64,000 nucleotides of DNA from CAXBMB01 sp052078155. Its GTDB lineage: Bacteria; Pseudomonadota; Alphaproteobacteria; Kiloniellales; DSM-21159. Shown here piece by piece: positions 33,256 through 42,601 of the stretch (position 1 is its first letter; the number at the start of each line of letters is the position of its first letter). The notes below the pieces were generated by a model. It was not told the origin of the DNA. It saw only the letters and a list, made by a program, of their open reading frames with translations, and searched no databases. The stretch spans positions 682,001-746,000 of the forward strand of contig JBQJBP010000002.1 of the NCBI GenBank assembly GCA_052078155.1, read 5' to 3'. Made by a program: the position numbers and the translations under genes.

Positions 33256-34224
33256 TCAGGGGCGGGCCATCAGCAGGTGCAGGCACAGCTGCAGAACCGT
33301 GGCGGCGAGGTGGGCTGTCATGCCGGCGGCATCATGGGGCGGTGACAGGGTGTTGATGTCCACGGCGACAATGTCCAGCCCTGCCAGTCCTTCCAGCAGT
33401 GCCAGACCTTCGCGGGCGGACAGGCCGCCCCAGGTGGGGTCGCAGACTCCCGGCGCTGCGGAGGGGTCAAACACATCCAGATCCCAGCAGAGGTAAAGCG
33501 GCTGTCCTGCCAGGCTGACCCGCAGTTTTTCCAGCGTGCCCGTCACCCCCAGATCCATGAAGTCGGCCATGGTCAGGAGCTGATATCCCAGTTCCCGGGT
33601 ATGGCTCTGGATGTCAGCCTGGCTGCAGGGGCCGCGCAGGCCCACATGCCAGGAAACCTCAGGCCGGATCAGCCTTTCCCGGGCGGCGTAGGTAAAGGTG
33701 GTGGAGTTGTCTCTCAGTCCCTGGCGTTTGGGGCGGTAGGCATCAGTGTGGGCGTCAAAGTGCAACACAGCCAGATCGGGATACGCCTTGGCGGCGGCTT
33801 TGAGCTGTGGATAGGTGACCGCACCATCCCCGCCGATTGTCACAGGGGTGATGTCCTGCCCCAGCAGGCAATCCACTGCCTGCTCAATTTGGTCAAAGGC
33901 ATCGTCCAGATCACCGGAGCGTAACGGCAGATCTCCCAGATCCACCAGACCAAGCTCGTCCAGAGGATTGCGGGTGAAGCTGGGCGGCAGGTAGGCGTCC
34001 ATTCTTTTTCCCGCCTCCCGTAAGGCGGCGGGACCCAGGCGGGACCCGATACGCTGAGGATCGCTGCCGCAGTCGAAAGGCAGGCCCAGCAGGGCGGCCC
34101 TGGCCCCCAGGCTTGAAAGCTGATCCGGCTGGCGCGACAGCAGACCTGTCGGCAACAGGGGCGCACCAAGAAAGCCGGCGGCCGGAAAACTCTGGCGGTT
34201 GGCATCCTCCGGGCTGTTTTTCAT
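33256..34224 (-). CDS. Ureohydrolase-fold protein with altered metal/substrate site
   Basis: A 322-residue arginase/agmatinase-family protein. DAHTD (157-161) and DLDVFDPSAAPG (248-259) are kept. However, the first metal motif is GGDG (131-134) where active enzymes have GGDH, the NxxHG loop is missing (GLRDNSTTFTYA instead), and the guanidinium-binding Glu of VExxP is Thr292 (INTLSPPHD). The arginase at 15685-16662 has all of these residues, which makes the comparison direct. It probably acts on a different substrate, or with a different metal set. It diverges from the M20/P1/ABC cluster and shares its control region. The ATG at 34224 is the best start; the open frame continues 65 codons upstream. 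Confidence 0.82.
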   Translation of the reverse strand: MKNSPEDANRQSFPAAGFLGAPLLPTGLLSRQPDQLSSLGARAALLGLPFDCGSDPQRIGSRLGPAALREAGKRMDAYLPPSFTRNPLDELGLVDLGDLPLRSGDLDDAFDQIEQAVDCLLGQDITPVTIGGDGAVTYPQLKAAAKAYPDLAVLHFDAHTDAYRPKRQGLRDNSTTFTYAARERLIRPEVSWHVGLRGPCSQADIQSHTRELGYQLLTMADFMDLGVTGTLEKLRVSLAGQPLYLCWDLDVFDPSAAPGVCDPTWGGLSAREGLALLEGLAGLDIVAVDINTLSPPHDAAGMTAHLAATVLQLCLHLLMARP

Positions 34225-34442
34225 TTTCCTGACTTTCCGACCATTGCTGTGATCAGCATCCTTGCAGGGCTTTGCGGGCAATGTCATTACTTGTTTAGAA
34301 GGCAAATGATTTTTCCCATGCGCACAGTCCCTTTTCCAAGGGGACATGTTAGAACTTGCGTAGGTTAAAACTGGGGACGTGTTACGATCCGTCCGTCTGC
34401 CGGACTTCCGGTGTGTCATCCGTTGTATTAGGTGTTGAGTTG

Positions 34443-35753
34443 ATGTTGGAAAAGCTGTTCGACCGGATTGAAAGTGAACGTGAGGCCCTGATTTCCCTGA
34501 CGCAGGATCTGGTCCGCATTCCCACGGTCAATCCGCCGGGTGATGCCTATACGCCCTGTGCGGAGTTGATCGGCGACAGGCTGAAAGCCCGCGGTTTTGA
34601 TGTCATCTACGAGCGGGGCCTGGGGGTTCCGGCTGACAGCGACAAATATCCCCGCACCAATATCATCGCCCGTTATGAAGGCAAGCGCCCCGGGCCCTGC
34701 GTGCATTTCAACGGCCATATTGATGTGGTGGAAGTGGGCCACGGCTGGACCAAAGATCCCTTTGGCGCGGAAATCGAAAACGGCAAGATCTATGGCCGGG
34801 GCACCTGTGACATGAAAGGGGGCCTGGCTGCAGCCATCATTGCGGTCGAGGCGATCCTGGACAGCGGCATTGATTTTTCGGGGGCGCTGGAGATTTCCGG
34901 CACGGTAGATGAAGAAACCGGGGGCTATGGCGGCGTCGCCTATCTGGCAAAGAAGGGTTATTTCTCCAAGCCCCGGGTCGATCATGTGATCATTCCTGAG
35001 CCTTTGAATGTGGACCGCGTTTGCATTGGTCATCGCGGCGCCTGGTGGGCGGAAGTGGAAACCCACGGCCGCATCGCCCACGGGTCCATGCCCTTTCTGG
35101 GGGATTGCGCTGTTCGCCACATGGGGGCGTTTCTGGAGTCCATCGAAAAGGAACTCATCCCTCACCTGGCGCAAAAGAAAACAACCATGCCGGTGGTCCC
35201 GGAGGATGCACAGCGCTCCACCCTCAACCTCAATTCCATCCACGGCGGGCAGAATGAAGGCTATGAAGGCCCGCCGGCGCCGTGCGTGCCGGATTCCTGC
35301 CGGTTGGTGCTGGACCGCCGCTTTCTGATTGAAGAAAGCCTGGAGGAGGTGAAGGCCGAGGTGGTCAACCTTCTGGAGCACCTGAAGGCCGAGCGCCCGA
35401 ATTTCTCCTACACCGTCAAAGATGTCATGGAAATCCTGCCCACCATGACGGACAGCGATGCGCCGGTGGTCCGGGCCATCGAAGAAGAAATTGCCCGGGT
35501 GCTGGGCAAGCAGGCGGAACAGGTGGTCTCCCCCGGTTCATATGACCAAAAGCACGTTTACCGCTTTGGCCAGCTGAAAGACTGCATCGCCTATGGGCCG
35601 GGCATTCTCGATCTGGCCCACCAGCCTGATGAATACATTGTCATTGATGACATGGTGGCCTCGGCCAAGGTCATGGCTGCAGCGGCCCTGCGTCTGACAG
35701 GGGATCTGCCGGACAGCGAGCGGGCCACCTCGCTGGAAAGTCAAAGCACATGA
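34443..35753 (+). CDS. M20 family deacylase (ArgE/DapE-type)
   Basis: A 436-residue di-zinc amidohydrolase. Metal motifs: FNGHIDVV (His/Asp), YGRGTCDMKGG (bridging Asp), SGTVDEETGGYGG (Glu pair) and the C-terminal HQPDEYI His. The dimerisation domain lies near residues 190-320. Family members hydrolyse N-acyl amino acids or small dipeptides. Its gene overlaps the next (P1 peptidase) by ATGA, and a peptide ABC transporter follows, so it likely acts on an imported amide or peptide rather than in arginine or lysine synthesis. Confidence 0.9.
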   Translation: MLEKLFDRIESEREALISLTQDLVRIPTVNPPGDAYTPCAELIGDRLKARGFDVIYERGLGVPADSDKYPRTNIIARYEGKRPGPCVHFNGHIDVVEVGHGWTKDPFGAEIENGKIYGRGTCDMKGGLAAAIIAVEAILDSGIDFSGALEISGTVDEETGGYGGVAYLAKKGYFSKPRVDHVIIPEPLNVDRVCIGHRGAWWAEVETHGRIAHGSMPFLGDCAVRHMGAFLESIEKELIPHLAQKKTTMPVVPEDAQRSTLNLNSIHGGQNEGYEGPPAPCVPDSCRLVLDRRFLIEESLEEVKAEVVNLLEHLKAERPNFSYTVKDVMEILPTMTDSDAPVVRAIEEEIARVLGKQAEQVVSPGSYDQKHVYRFGQLKDCIAYGPGILDLAHQPDEYIVIDDMVASAKVMAAAALRLTGDLPDSERATSLESQST

Positions 35754-36787
35754 ACGCCGACCCGCTGAATTCCCACCCGGTACGCCCTGGCCCCCTGAAC
35801 CTGATCACCGATGTGGCGGGCCTGAAAGTCGGGCAGGCTGAAGATCACACAGCCCGCAGCGGCGTGACGGTCATCCTGCCGGATGAGCCTGTTCAGGCGG
35901 CAGTAGACGTGCGGGGCGGCGGACCGGGGACCCGAGAAACAGATGCACTGGACCCTTCCTGTCTGGTGGACGGCATTCACGCCCTGGTGTTTTCCGGGGG
36001 CTCTGCCTACGGCCTGGAGGCAGCCAATGGCGTGATGGGCTGGCTTGCCACGCGGGGCCGCGGCTTCCAGCTGGGCCCGGCAACCATCCCCATTGTTCCT
36101 TCCGCCATTCTTTTTGACCTGCTCAACGGGGGGGACAAACCCTGGACCCAGGCGGGCTTTACAGGCGAGGTGCCCTACAAAGCCCTGGCGCAGCAGGCCT
36201 GCGACAATGCCGACGTCCGCTTTGCGCTGGGCAATGCCGGGGCGGGTTTGGGGGCGACGGCCGCCCTGTTGAAGGGTGGGCTGGGATCAGCTTCCATGAC
36301 CAACGGGCGGTGGACCGTTGGGGCGCTGGCTGCGGTTAACCCGGCAGGCTCTGTGGTGCAGCCCGGCAGCGATGCCTTCTGGGCCTGGGCGCTGGAGCGA
36401 CAGGGCGAACTGGGCGAACAGACACCCCCCACAAAGCCGCTGGGGGCAGAGGATTTCGAGTTCAGTTTGGATCTGCCACCAGGGGCCAACACAACGCTGG
36501 CCGTGGTGGCAACCGACGCCCGGCTGACAAAAGGGCAGGCTCAGCGGGTTGCCATCATGGCCCATGATGGGTTTGCCCGCGCCATTCGTCCGGTTCACAC
36601 GCCCTTTGATGGCGATTCCGTCTTTGTGCTGTCGACCGGAAAAGTAGAGTTGAGCGATCCGGCCATGGAGGTGGCCCGGATCGGCATGCTGGCAGCAGAT
36701 ACCGTGGCCCGTGCCATTGCCCGGGGGGTGTATGAAGCGGACAGTCTGGGAGCTTTTCCCGGCTATCGGGACAAACACGGGACCTGA
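35750..36787 (+). CDS. P1 family peptidase (DmpA/NylC type), self-processing
   Basis: A 345-residue N-terminal-nucleophile hydrolase. ITDVAGLKVGQAEDHTARSG opens the family domain, FSGGSAYGLEAANGVMGWL is the conserved helix, and PPGANTTLAVVATDARLT holds the predicted autocleavage site Asn247-Thr248, which would free Thr248 as the nucleophile, as in nylon-oligomer hydrolase NylC. Relatives release N-terminal residues (including D- or beta-amino acids) from peptides or cleave linear amides. It is translationally coupled to the M20 gene (ATGA overlap), and a 180-base gap then leads to the binding-protein gene of an ABC transporter. Confidence 0.9.
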   Translation: MNADPLNSHPVRPGPLNLITDVAGLKVGQAEDHTARSGVTVILPDEPVQAAVDVRGGGPGTRETDALDPSCLVDGIHALVFSGGSAYGLEAANGVMGWLATRGRGFQLGPATIPIVPSAILFDLLNGGDKPWTQAGFTGEVPYKALAQQACDNADVRFALGNAGAGLGATAALLKGGLGSASMTNGRWTVGALAAVNPAGSVVQPGSDAFWAWALERQGELGEQTPPTKPLGAEDFEFSLDLPPGANTTLAVVATDARLTKGQAQRVAIMAHDGFARAIRPVHTPFDGDSVFVLSTGKVELSDPAMEVARIGMLAADTVARAIARGVYEADSLGAFPGYRDKHGT

Positions 36788-36967
36788 CGCCGGATGGGTA
36801 AATCAGCAGTGGAGAAGGGGATTGGCAGCAGCTAAAGCGCTTCTCTCTCTGCAGAACCCGTTCTAGAGTACAAGAAGAGAATGACTGCGTGGTCAGGCGA
36901 CCTGAAGTAGGCGATCTGACGGAACTTTGAAGAACATCCACAGCAAACGTGGGGGAGGAACAGGAAA

Positions 36968-38461
36968 ATGAAGAACATCAGCAAGGCCCTGTTAACGGCC
37001 AGCAGCCTGGCTTTGGCTGCGATGGTCATGGGGGGCGGGACGGCCCTTGCGGCCAAGGACAGTCTGACTTTGGGCGTGGTTCTGGAACCGCCCCATCTTG
37101 ATCCTACCGGAGGGGCTGCCGCCGCAATTGATGAGGTGGTCTATGCCAACGTCTTTGAAGGCCTGACCCGCATTGATTCCGAAGGGGCCGTGCAACCGGC
37201 GCTGGCCAAGAGCTGGACCGTTTCTGATGACGGCCTGACCTACACCTTCATGCTGCAGGAGGGGGTGAAGTTCCACGATGGCACGGATTTTGATTCCGCT
37301 GATGTGGTCTTTACCCTCAATCGCGCCATGGCTGAAGACAGCACCAACGCGCAAAAGGGCCTGTTTTCCGCCATTGATTCTGTGGCCGCACCCGATGCCA
37401 ATACTGTGGTCATCACCCTGAAAAATCCGGCAGGCAATCTGCTGTTCAACCTGGGCTGGGGCGACGCTGTGATGGTGGCAGAAGAATCCGCCGCCACCAA
37501 CAAGTCCAACCCGGTGGGCACCGGGCCCTTTACCTTCACGGACTGGGCCAAGGGCAACAAAATCGTTCTGGACAAGAACCCCGGCTACTGGGGCACGCCG
37601 GCCAAGCTGTCTCAGGCTACCTTCAAGTTCATTCCTGACCCGGCTGCTGCTGCGGCGGCCATGATGGCGGGCGATGTGGACGGCTTCCCCAACTTCCCGG
37701 CCCCGGAAACCCTGATGCAGTTCGAAGCTGATCCCCGGTTCAAGGTCATGCGTGGTTCGACGGAAGGGGAAACCATCCTGGCCATGAACAACGCCAAAGC
37801 GCCTCTGGATAACCTGAAGGTTCGTCAGGCCATCAGTCATGCCATTGACCGCCAGGCCATCATTGACGGGGCCATGTTCGGCAACGGCACGCCCATCGGC
37901 AGCCACTTTGCACCTCACCATCCAGCCTATGTGGATCTGACCGGGGCCTATCCTTATGACCCGGAAAAAGCCAAAGCTCTGCTGAAGGAAGCCGGTGTTG
38001 AGAACCTGAAAGTCACCTTGAAGCTGCCGCCGCCCTCCTACGCCCGTCGCGGTGGCGAAATCATCGCAGCCCAGCTGGCCGATGTGGGTATCGAGGCGGA
38101 AATCATTCCCGTGGAGTGGGCCCAGTGGCTCAAGCAGGTGTTCAAGGCCACAGACTACGATCTGACCATTGTCTCCCATACGGAGCCCATGGACATCGGT
38201 ATCTATGCCCGCGACACCTACTACTTCAACTATGACAATCCCAAATTCAAAGCGCTGATTGAAAAACTCAATCAGACTGTGGATCAGGATGCCCGTTATG
38301 CCTTGATGGCGGATGCTCAGCGTCTGTTGAGCGAAGACGCCGTCAACGCCTTCCTCTTCCAGCTGACCCAGGGTGGTGTCTGGAATGCCAAGGTGGAAGG
38401 CATCTGGCTGAATCGCCCGGTTCAGGCCAACGATCTGACAGAGGCCTACTGGGCCAACTGA
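36968..38461 (+). CDS. Peptide ABC transporter substrate-binding protein (family 5)
   Basis: A 497-residue periplasmic binding protein. The signal peptide covers residues 1-28 (LTASSLALAAMVMGGGTALA). The mature protein has SBP_bac_5 landmarks: YANVFEGLTRIDSEGAVQPA, LAKSWTVSDDGLTYTFMLQE, VKFHDGTDFDSADVVFTLNR and VRQAISHAIDRQAII. It captures di- or oligopeptides (or another amide) for the permease encoded next. GGGGAGGAACAGG precedes the ATG, an unusually strong ribosome-binding site that fits high expression of a binding protein. It is the first gene of the transporter operon. Confidence 0.95.
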   Translation: MKNISKALLTASSLALAAMVMGGGTALAAKDSLTLGVVLEPPHLDPTGGAAAAIDEVVYANVFEGLTRIDSEGAVQPALAKSWTVSDDGLTYTFMLQEGVKFHDGTDFDSADVVFTLNRAMAEDSTNAQKGLFSAIDSVAAPDANTVVITLKNPAGNLLFNLGWGDAVMVAEESAATNKSNPVGTGPFTFTDWAKGNKIVLDKNPGYWGTPAKLSQATFKFIPDPAAAAAAMMAGDVDGFPNFPAPETLMQFEADPRFKVMRGSTEGETILAMNNAKAPLDNLKVRQAISHAIDRQAIIDGAMFGNGTPIGSHFAPHHPAYVDLTGAYPYDPEKAKALLKEAGVENLKVTLKLPPPSYARRGGEIIAAQLADVGIEAEIIPVEWAQWLKQVFKATDYDLTIVSHTEPMDIGIYARDTYYFNYDNPKFKALIEKLNQTVDQDARYALMADAQRLLSEDAVNAFLFQLTQGGVWNAKVEGIWLNRPVQANDLTEAYWAN

Positions 38462-38565
38462 TCTGAGCCTTTGAGAAAAGGGGTGTTGGCCAGGTTTGAC
38501 CGATGCCCCTTTTCCTGCTTCCAGCCTTCAGTTTTTTGCTTACCCCTGCCTGTTGAGTTCCCTTC

Positions 38566-39522
38566 ATGGCCCTTTTGCTGGCGAAGCGTTTTGCCATCTT
38601 GCTGGCGACCCTGCTGGTCACCTCTCTGCTGGTCTTTGTGATCATGGAGGTGCTGCCCGGTGATCCGGCCGCCCTGATGCTGGGCGTGAATGCCCGCGAA
38701 GACACTCTGGCTGCCTTGCGCAGTGAGATGGGCCTGGACCGGCCGGTGGTGGAGCGCTACCTGAGCTGGCTTGGGGGATTGCTGCAGGGGGACCTGGGCC
38801 GCAGCTACACCTATGACGTGCCCGTTTCTGAACTGGTGGCAGAGCGGCTGATGGTGTCCCTGCCGTTGGCTTTGATCTCCATGTTGCTGTCGACCCTGAT
38901 TGCCCTGCCGCTGGGGGTGCTGGCCGCGGCCCGGCGCAACAGCCTGATTGATCTGGGCATCATGGGATTTTCCCAGCTGGGGGTGGCCATTCCCAACTTC
39001 TGGTTCGCTTTGCTGCTGGTCTTGCTCTTCGCGGTTAACCTGCAGTGGGTGTCTGCCGGGGGCTTTGCGGGCTGGGACGCCGGTTTCTGGCCTGCCCTGG
39101 CGTCTCTGGCTTTGCCGTCCCTGTCTCTGGCCCTGCCCCAGGCGGCCATTTTGGCCCGCGTCACCCGATCCTCGGTTCTGGAAGTTCTGGGTGAGGACTA
39201 TCTGCGCACGGCCCGGGCCAAGGGGCTGAGCAAATCAGCGGCCCTCTGGCATCACGCGGTGCGCAATGCCCTGATCCCGGTGGTGACCATCATGGGGCTG
39301 CAGTTTTCCTTCCTGCTGGCCGGAACCATCATCATTGAAAACGTCTTTTACCTGCCCGGCCTGGGCCGTCTGATTTTCCAGGCCATTTCCCAGCGGGATC
39401 TGATTGTGGTGAAAGACCTTGTCCTGCTGCTGGCGGGCGCTGTTGTGGTGGTGAATTTCATCGTCGATCTGATTTATCTGCTGGTGGATCCGCGCCTGCG
39501 TAAAGGGGGCGGTCATGCCTGA
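38566..39522 (+). CDS. Peptide ABC transporter permease (DppB-like)
   Basis: A 318-residue inner-membrane permease with about six helices. The first is RFAILLATLLVTSLLVFVIM; the GDPAALMLG motif after it is typical of DppB/OppB. The ATPase-coupling EAA loop is EDYLRTARAKGLSKSAALWH. It pairs with the next gene product. Its end overlaps that gene's start by eight bases. Confidence 0.95.
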   Translation: MALLLAKRFAILLATLLVTSLLVFVIMEVLPGDPAALMLGVNAREDTLAALRSEMGLDRPVVERYLSWLGGLLQGDLGRSYTYDVPVSELVAERLMVSLPLALISMLLSTLIALPLGVLAAARRNSLIDLGIMGFSQLGVAIPNFWFALLLVLLFAVNLQWVSAGGFAGWDAGFWPALASLALPSLSLALPQAAILARVTRSSVLEVLGEDYLRTARAKGLSKSAALWHHAVRNALIPVVTIMGLQFSFLLAGTIIIENVFYLPGLGRLIFQAISQRDLIVVKDLVLLLAGAVVVVNFIVDLIYLLVDPRLRKGGGHA

Positions 39523-40396
39523 GCAATCGCTGTCCTCTCCTTCGCCGCGCTCGCAGCGGCTGGCTGAAATTCTGGCCGTGGGCCTGCATCACAAGGGTTT
39601 TGTCATCGGGGCGGTCATCACCAGCCTGCTGATCCTGGCGGCTCTTGTCTCCCTGGTCTGGACGCCCTACCCGGTGGAAGCCATCGACATCAAAGCCCGT
39701 CTTCAGGGCCCTTCTGCCGAACACTGGCTGGGCACCAACCAGTTTGGCCGGGATGTGGCTTCCATGCTGATGGCCGGCGCGGTGAACTCCATCATGGTGG
39801 GGATTGTTGCCGTGGGGCTGGGGGCCGGAATTGGTGTGCCGCTGGGTGCGCTGGCGGCGGCCCGGCCCGGCTGGCTGGATGAAGTGGTGATGCGGTTCAA
39901 CGATTTCACCTTTGCCTTTCCGGCTCTGTTGTCGGCCGTGATGATCACGGCCCTGCTGGGTCCCGGGGCCATCAATTCCATCATCGCCATTGGCATCTTC
40001 AACATTCCTGTTTTTGCCCGACTGACACGGGGGGCAGCACTGGGCATCTGGAAACGCGAGTTTGTCATGGCGGCCAGAGCTGCCGGCAAAGGCGGCTTCC
40101 AGATCACCCGCGAGCATATCCTGCCCAACATCGCCTCTTTGCTGATTGTCCAGGCCTCCATCCAGTTCGCCCTGGCCATTCTGGCAGAGGCGGGCCTGAG
40201 TTACCTGGGGCTGGGCACGCAGCCCCCGCAACCCAGCTGGGGGAAAATGCTCAATGAAGCCCAGACCATGATCTACCTGGCCCCTCATCTGGCAATTTTT
40301 CCGGGAGCCTGCATTGCCTTGGCCGTGCTGGGCCTGAATCTGCTGGGCGATGGTCTGCGGGACATTCTGGATCCCAAGCTGCGGCGGGCCCGATGA
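39515..40396 (+). CDS. Peptide ABC transporter permease (DppC-like)
   Basis: A 293-residue permease. The cytoplasmic N-terminus is followed by a first helix (GFVIGAVITSLLILAALVSL), a periplasmic loop with HWLGTNQFGRDVASMLMAGA (the DppC/OppC signature) and the EAA loop EFVMAARAAGKGGFQITREH. It forms the transport channel with the DppB-like subunit. The stop overlaps the next start by ATGA. Confidence 0.95.
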   Translation: MPEQSLSSPSPRSQRLAEILAVGLHHKGFVIGAVITSLLILAALVSLVWTPYPVEAIDIKARLQGPSAEHWLGTNQFGRDVASMLMAGAVNSIMVGIVAVGLGAGIGVPLGALAAARPGWLDEVVMRFNDFTFAFPALLSAVMITALLGPGAINSIIAIGIFNIPVFARLTRGAALGIWKREFVMAARAAGKGGFQITREHILPNIASLLIVQASIQFALAILAEAGLSYLGLGTQPPQPSWGKMLNEAQTMIYLAPHLAIFPGACIALAVLGLNLLGDGLRDILDPKLRRAR

Positions 40397-41508
40397 GCAT
40401 GTCCCACGGCAAGAAAAACTTCAGTCCGGTAGAGACCCCGTTGCTGAGCGTGGAAGATCTGGTGGTCACCCTGCCGACCCCCAAGGGTCCGGCCCGGATT
40501 CTGGATGGCGTGTCCTTTGATCTGCAGCCCGGCGAGCGTCTTGGCATTGTCGGTGAATCCGGCTGCGGCAAATCCATGACCGCTCTGGCCATGATGGGTT
40601 TGCTGCCGGAAGCCGCCCAGGCCGAAGGGCGGCTGGCCTTTCAGAACGACAATCTGCTGACCTACAGCGAAAAGCAGTGGTGCGGCTTGCGCGGGCGGCG
40701 CATCGGCATGGTTTTTCAGGAGCCCATGACCGCCCTCAACCCGGTAAAGTCTATCGGCCAGCAGGTGGCCGAGGGACTGCGGCTGCATCTGGGGCTTTCC
40801 AAGGCCCAGTCCGAAGGCCGGGCCCGGCAGTTGCTGGCCCGTGTGGGATTGCCGGAGCCGCGCTTTTCCCTGAACCTCTTTCCCCATCAGCTGTCCGGGG
40901 GGCAGCGGCAGCGGGTGGTCATTGCCATCGCCCTGGCCTGTGGCCCGGATCTGCTGATTGCCGATGAGCCCACCACCGCGCTGGATGTCACCTTGCAGGC
41001 TCAGATCCTGGCTCTGCTGCAGGAAGTGGCCGCAGAAGAAGGCATGGGGCTGGTGCTGATCACCCATGACCTGGGGGTGGTGGCGCAGTCTACGGAGCGG
41101 ATGCTGGTGATGTACTCGGGACGGGTGGTGGAATCCGGCACCACCAAAGAGGTGTTTGCCCGCATGGCCCATCCCTATACCCGGGGGCTCTTTGCATCCT
41201 TGCCGCAGGAGCCGGGTGTTTCCGGGCAGGAAGACCTGTCAGAGAAACCGGCAGACAAAGTGCCATCAGACATTGAACCAAAGGTGACAGGACGTCGCCG
41301 ACCGCGGCTGAAAACCATCCCCGGACTGGTGCCGGATCCGCTGAGCCGTCCGCCGGGCTGTGCCTTTGCCGACCGCTGCGCAGTGGTCCAGGATACCTGC
41401 CGCAAACAGCCCATCATCCGCGCCTTTGATCCGGAGGCTCCCGGTCATCAGGTTGCCTGTCATCATCCGCACGTTCCGGTTCAGAAACGACCTGGGGAGG
41501 GCAGGTGA
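40393..41508 (+). CDS. Peptide ABC transporter ATPase (DppD-like)
   Basis: A 371-residue ATPase. Walker A is GESGCGKS, the Q-loop is MVFQEPMTALNPV, the signature is LSGGQRQRVVIAI, Walker B is LLIADEPTTALD and the switch His is in LITHDLG. The C-terminal extension ends with four cysteines (CAFADRCAVVQDTC and VACHH regions), the [4Fe-4S]-type tail seen in DppD/OppD proteins. It is longer than usual owing to a charged linker around residues 280-300. Confidence 0.95.
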   Translation: MSMSHGKKNFSPVETPLLSVEDLVVTLPTPKGPARILDGVSFDLQPGERLGIVGESGCGKSMTALAMMGLLPEAAQAEGRLAFQNDNLLTYSEKQWCGLRGRRIGMVFQEPMTALNPVKSIGQQVAEGLRLHLGLSKAQSEGRARQLLARVGLPEPRFSLNLFPHQLSGGQRQRVVIAIALACGPDLLIADEPTTALDVTLQAQILALLQEVAAEEGMGLVLITHDLGVVAQSTERMLVMYSGRVVESGTTKEVFARMAHPYTRGLFASLPQEPGVSGQEDLSEKPADKVPSDIEPKVTGRRRPRLKTIPGLVPDPLSRPPGCAFADRCAVVQDTCRKQPIIRAFDPEAPGHQVACHHPHVPVQKRPGEGR

Positions 41509-42362
41509 TGACCCAAAGTTCCTCTGTCGCCCGTCAGGATGTCCCGTTGCTGGAGGTGCGTGATCTGGCCCGGGACTATCGGTTGCCCCGGCAAAGTCTC
41601 TTTGGCCCCGTGCCCGTGCATCAGGCCGTGCGCGGCGTGTCCTTCAAGCTGCGCGCCGGTGAGAGTCTCGGGATCGTAGGCGAGTCGGGCTGTGGCAAGT
41701 CCACTCTGGCGCGGACTGTCATGGCGCTGGAGGCTCCCACCGCCGGTCAGGTCTTTCTGGATGGTGAGGATCTTTTTGCCCTGAAACCGGCTGAGCTTCG
41801 GCGCTTGAGGCGACATTTTCAGATCGTGTTCCAGGATCCATACGGGTCGCTGGATCCCCGCCATTCCGTGGCCCGCACGGTGGCAGAGCCTCTGGCCACC
41901 CTGCCGCCGGAGGAGCGGGCGGCGCAGTCTGACGCACAACGTGTGGCAGACGTTCTTGAAGCGGTCGGCCTCAGAGCCAGCGACGCGCAGAAGTACCCGC
42001 ATGAGTTTTCCGGTGGTCAGCGGCAGCGCATCGCCATTGCCCGGGCTCTCATCACACGTCCCAAACTGATTGTCGCGGACGAAGCCGTTTCTGCCCTGGA
42101 TGTCTCGGTTCAGGCGCAGGTGCTCAATCTGATGATGGATCTGCAGGAAGAGTTTGGCCTGGCGTATCTCTTTATCAGCCATGACCTGTCGGTGATCCGG
42201 CATATCACCGACCATGTGGCCGTGATGAAACTGGGGGAGATTGTTGAGCAGGGTCCGACCGAAGAGGTATTTGCTGAACCGGGTCATGCCTACACCCGCT
42301 CGCTGTTGCGGGCCGTACCCCCGGCCGACCCTTCGGTGGCCTGGTCCCTGGACCCCGATTAA
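41508..42362 (+). CDS. Peptide ABC transporter ATPase (DppF-like)
   Basis: A 284-residue ATPase. Walker A is GESGCGKSTL, the Q-loop is IVFQDPYGSLDPRHS, the signature is FSGGQRQRIAIARAL, Walker B is LIVADEAVSALD (Ala after Glu where Pro is usual) and the switch His is in LFISHDL. The ATG at 41508 overlaps the previous stop as TGATG; a GTG one codon earlier is possible. It lacks the long cysteine-rich tail of its DppD partner. This is the last gene of the transporter operon, and no terminator hairpin is evident before lpd. Confidence 0.95.
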   Translation: MTQSSSVARQDVPLLEVRDLARDYRLPRQSLFGPVPVHQAVRGVSFKLRAGESLGIVGESGCGKSTLARTVMALEAPTAGQVFLDGEDLFALKPAELRRLRRHFQIVFQDPYGSLDPRHSVARTVAEPLATLPPEERAAQSDAQRVADVLEAVGLRASDAQKYPHEFSGGQRQRIAIARALITRPKLIVADEAVSALDVSVQAQVLNLMMDLQEEFGLAYLFISHDLSVIRHITDHVAVMKLGEIVEQGPTEEVFAEPGHAYTRSLLRAVPPADPSVAWSLDPD

Positions 42363-42601
42363 CGCCTCGGTTTTCTCCGGATCGCTTGGCGTTGGCCTGT
42401 CCATAAGGGTGCTTGTTTCAACCGCGACTTTAAGGCATCAATGCGCGACCTGCCTGTGCGGGTGCATGCCAGACAGCAGTCTGGCTTTTTGCAATGCGTT
42501 TCATTGAGAAATGGGTGCCGGCGAGAAAGCCGTAAGGCCTTTGGTTTCGGTGGCCAGTTGTGAGCCCTTGTTCCCGGCAAGGCGCGACTCCGGAGGGAAA
42601 A

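Noticed and set aside
34428..35381. Minus-strand open frame of 317 codons
   Set aside because: It is antisense to the M20 deacylase, which has all metal motifs.
36992..38179. Long open frame on the minus strand (395 codons)
   Set aside because: It is antisense to the peptide-binding protein gene, which has a signal peptide and clear family motifs. The antisense product is His/Gly/Gln-rich with no recognisable domain.
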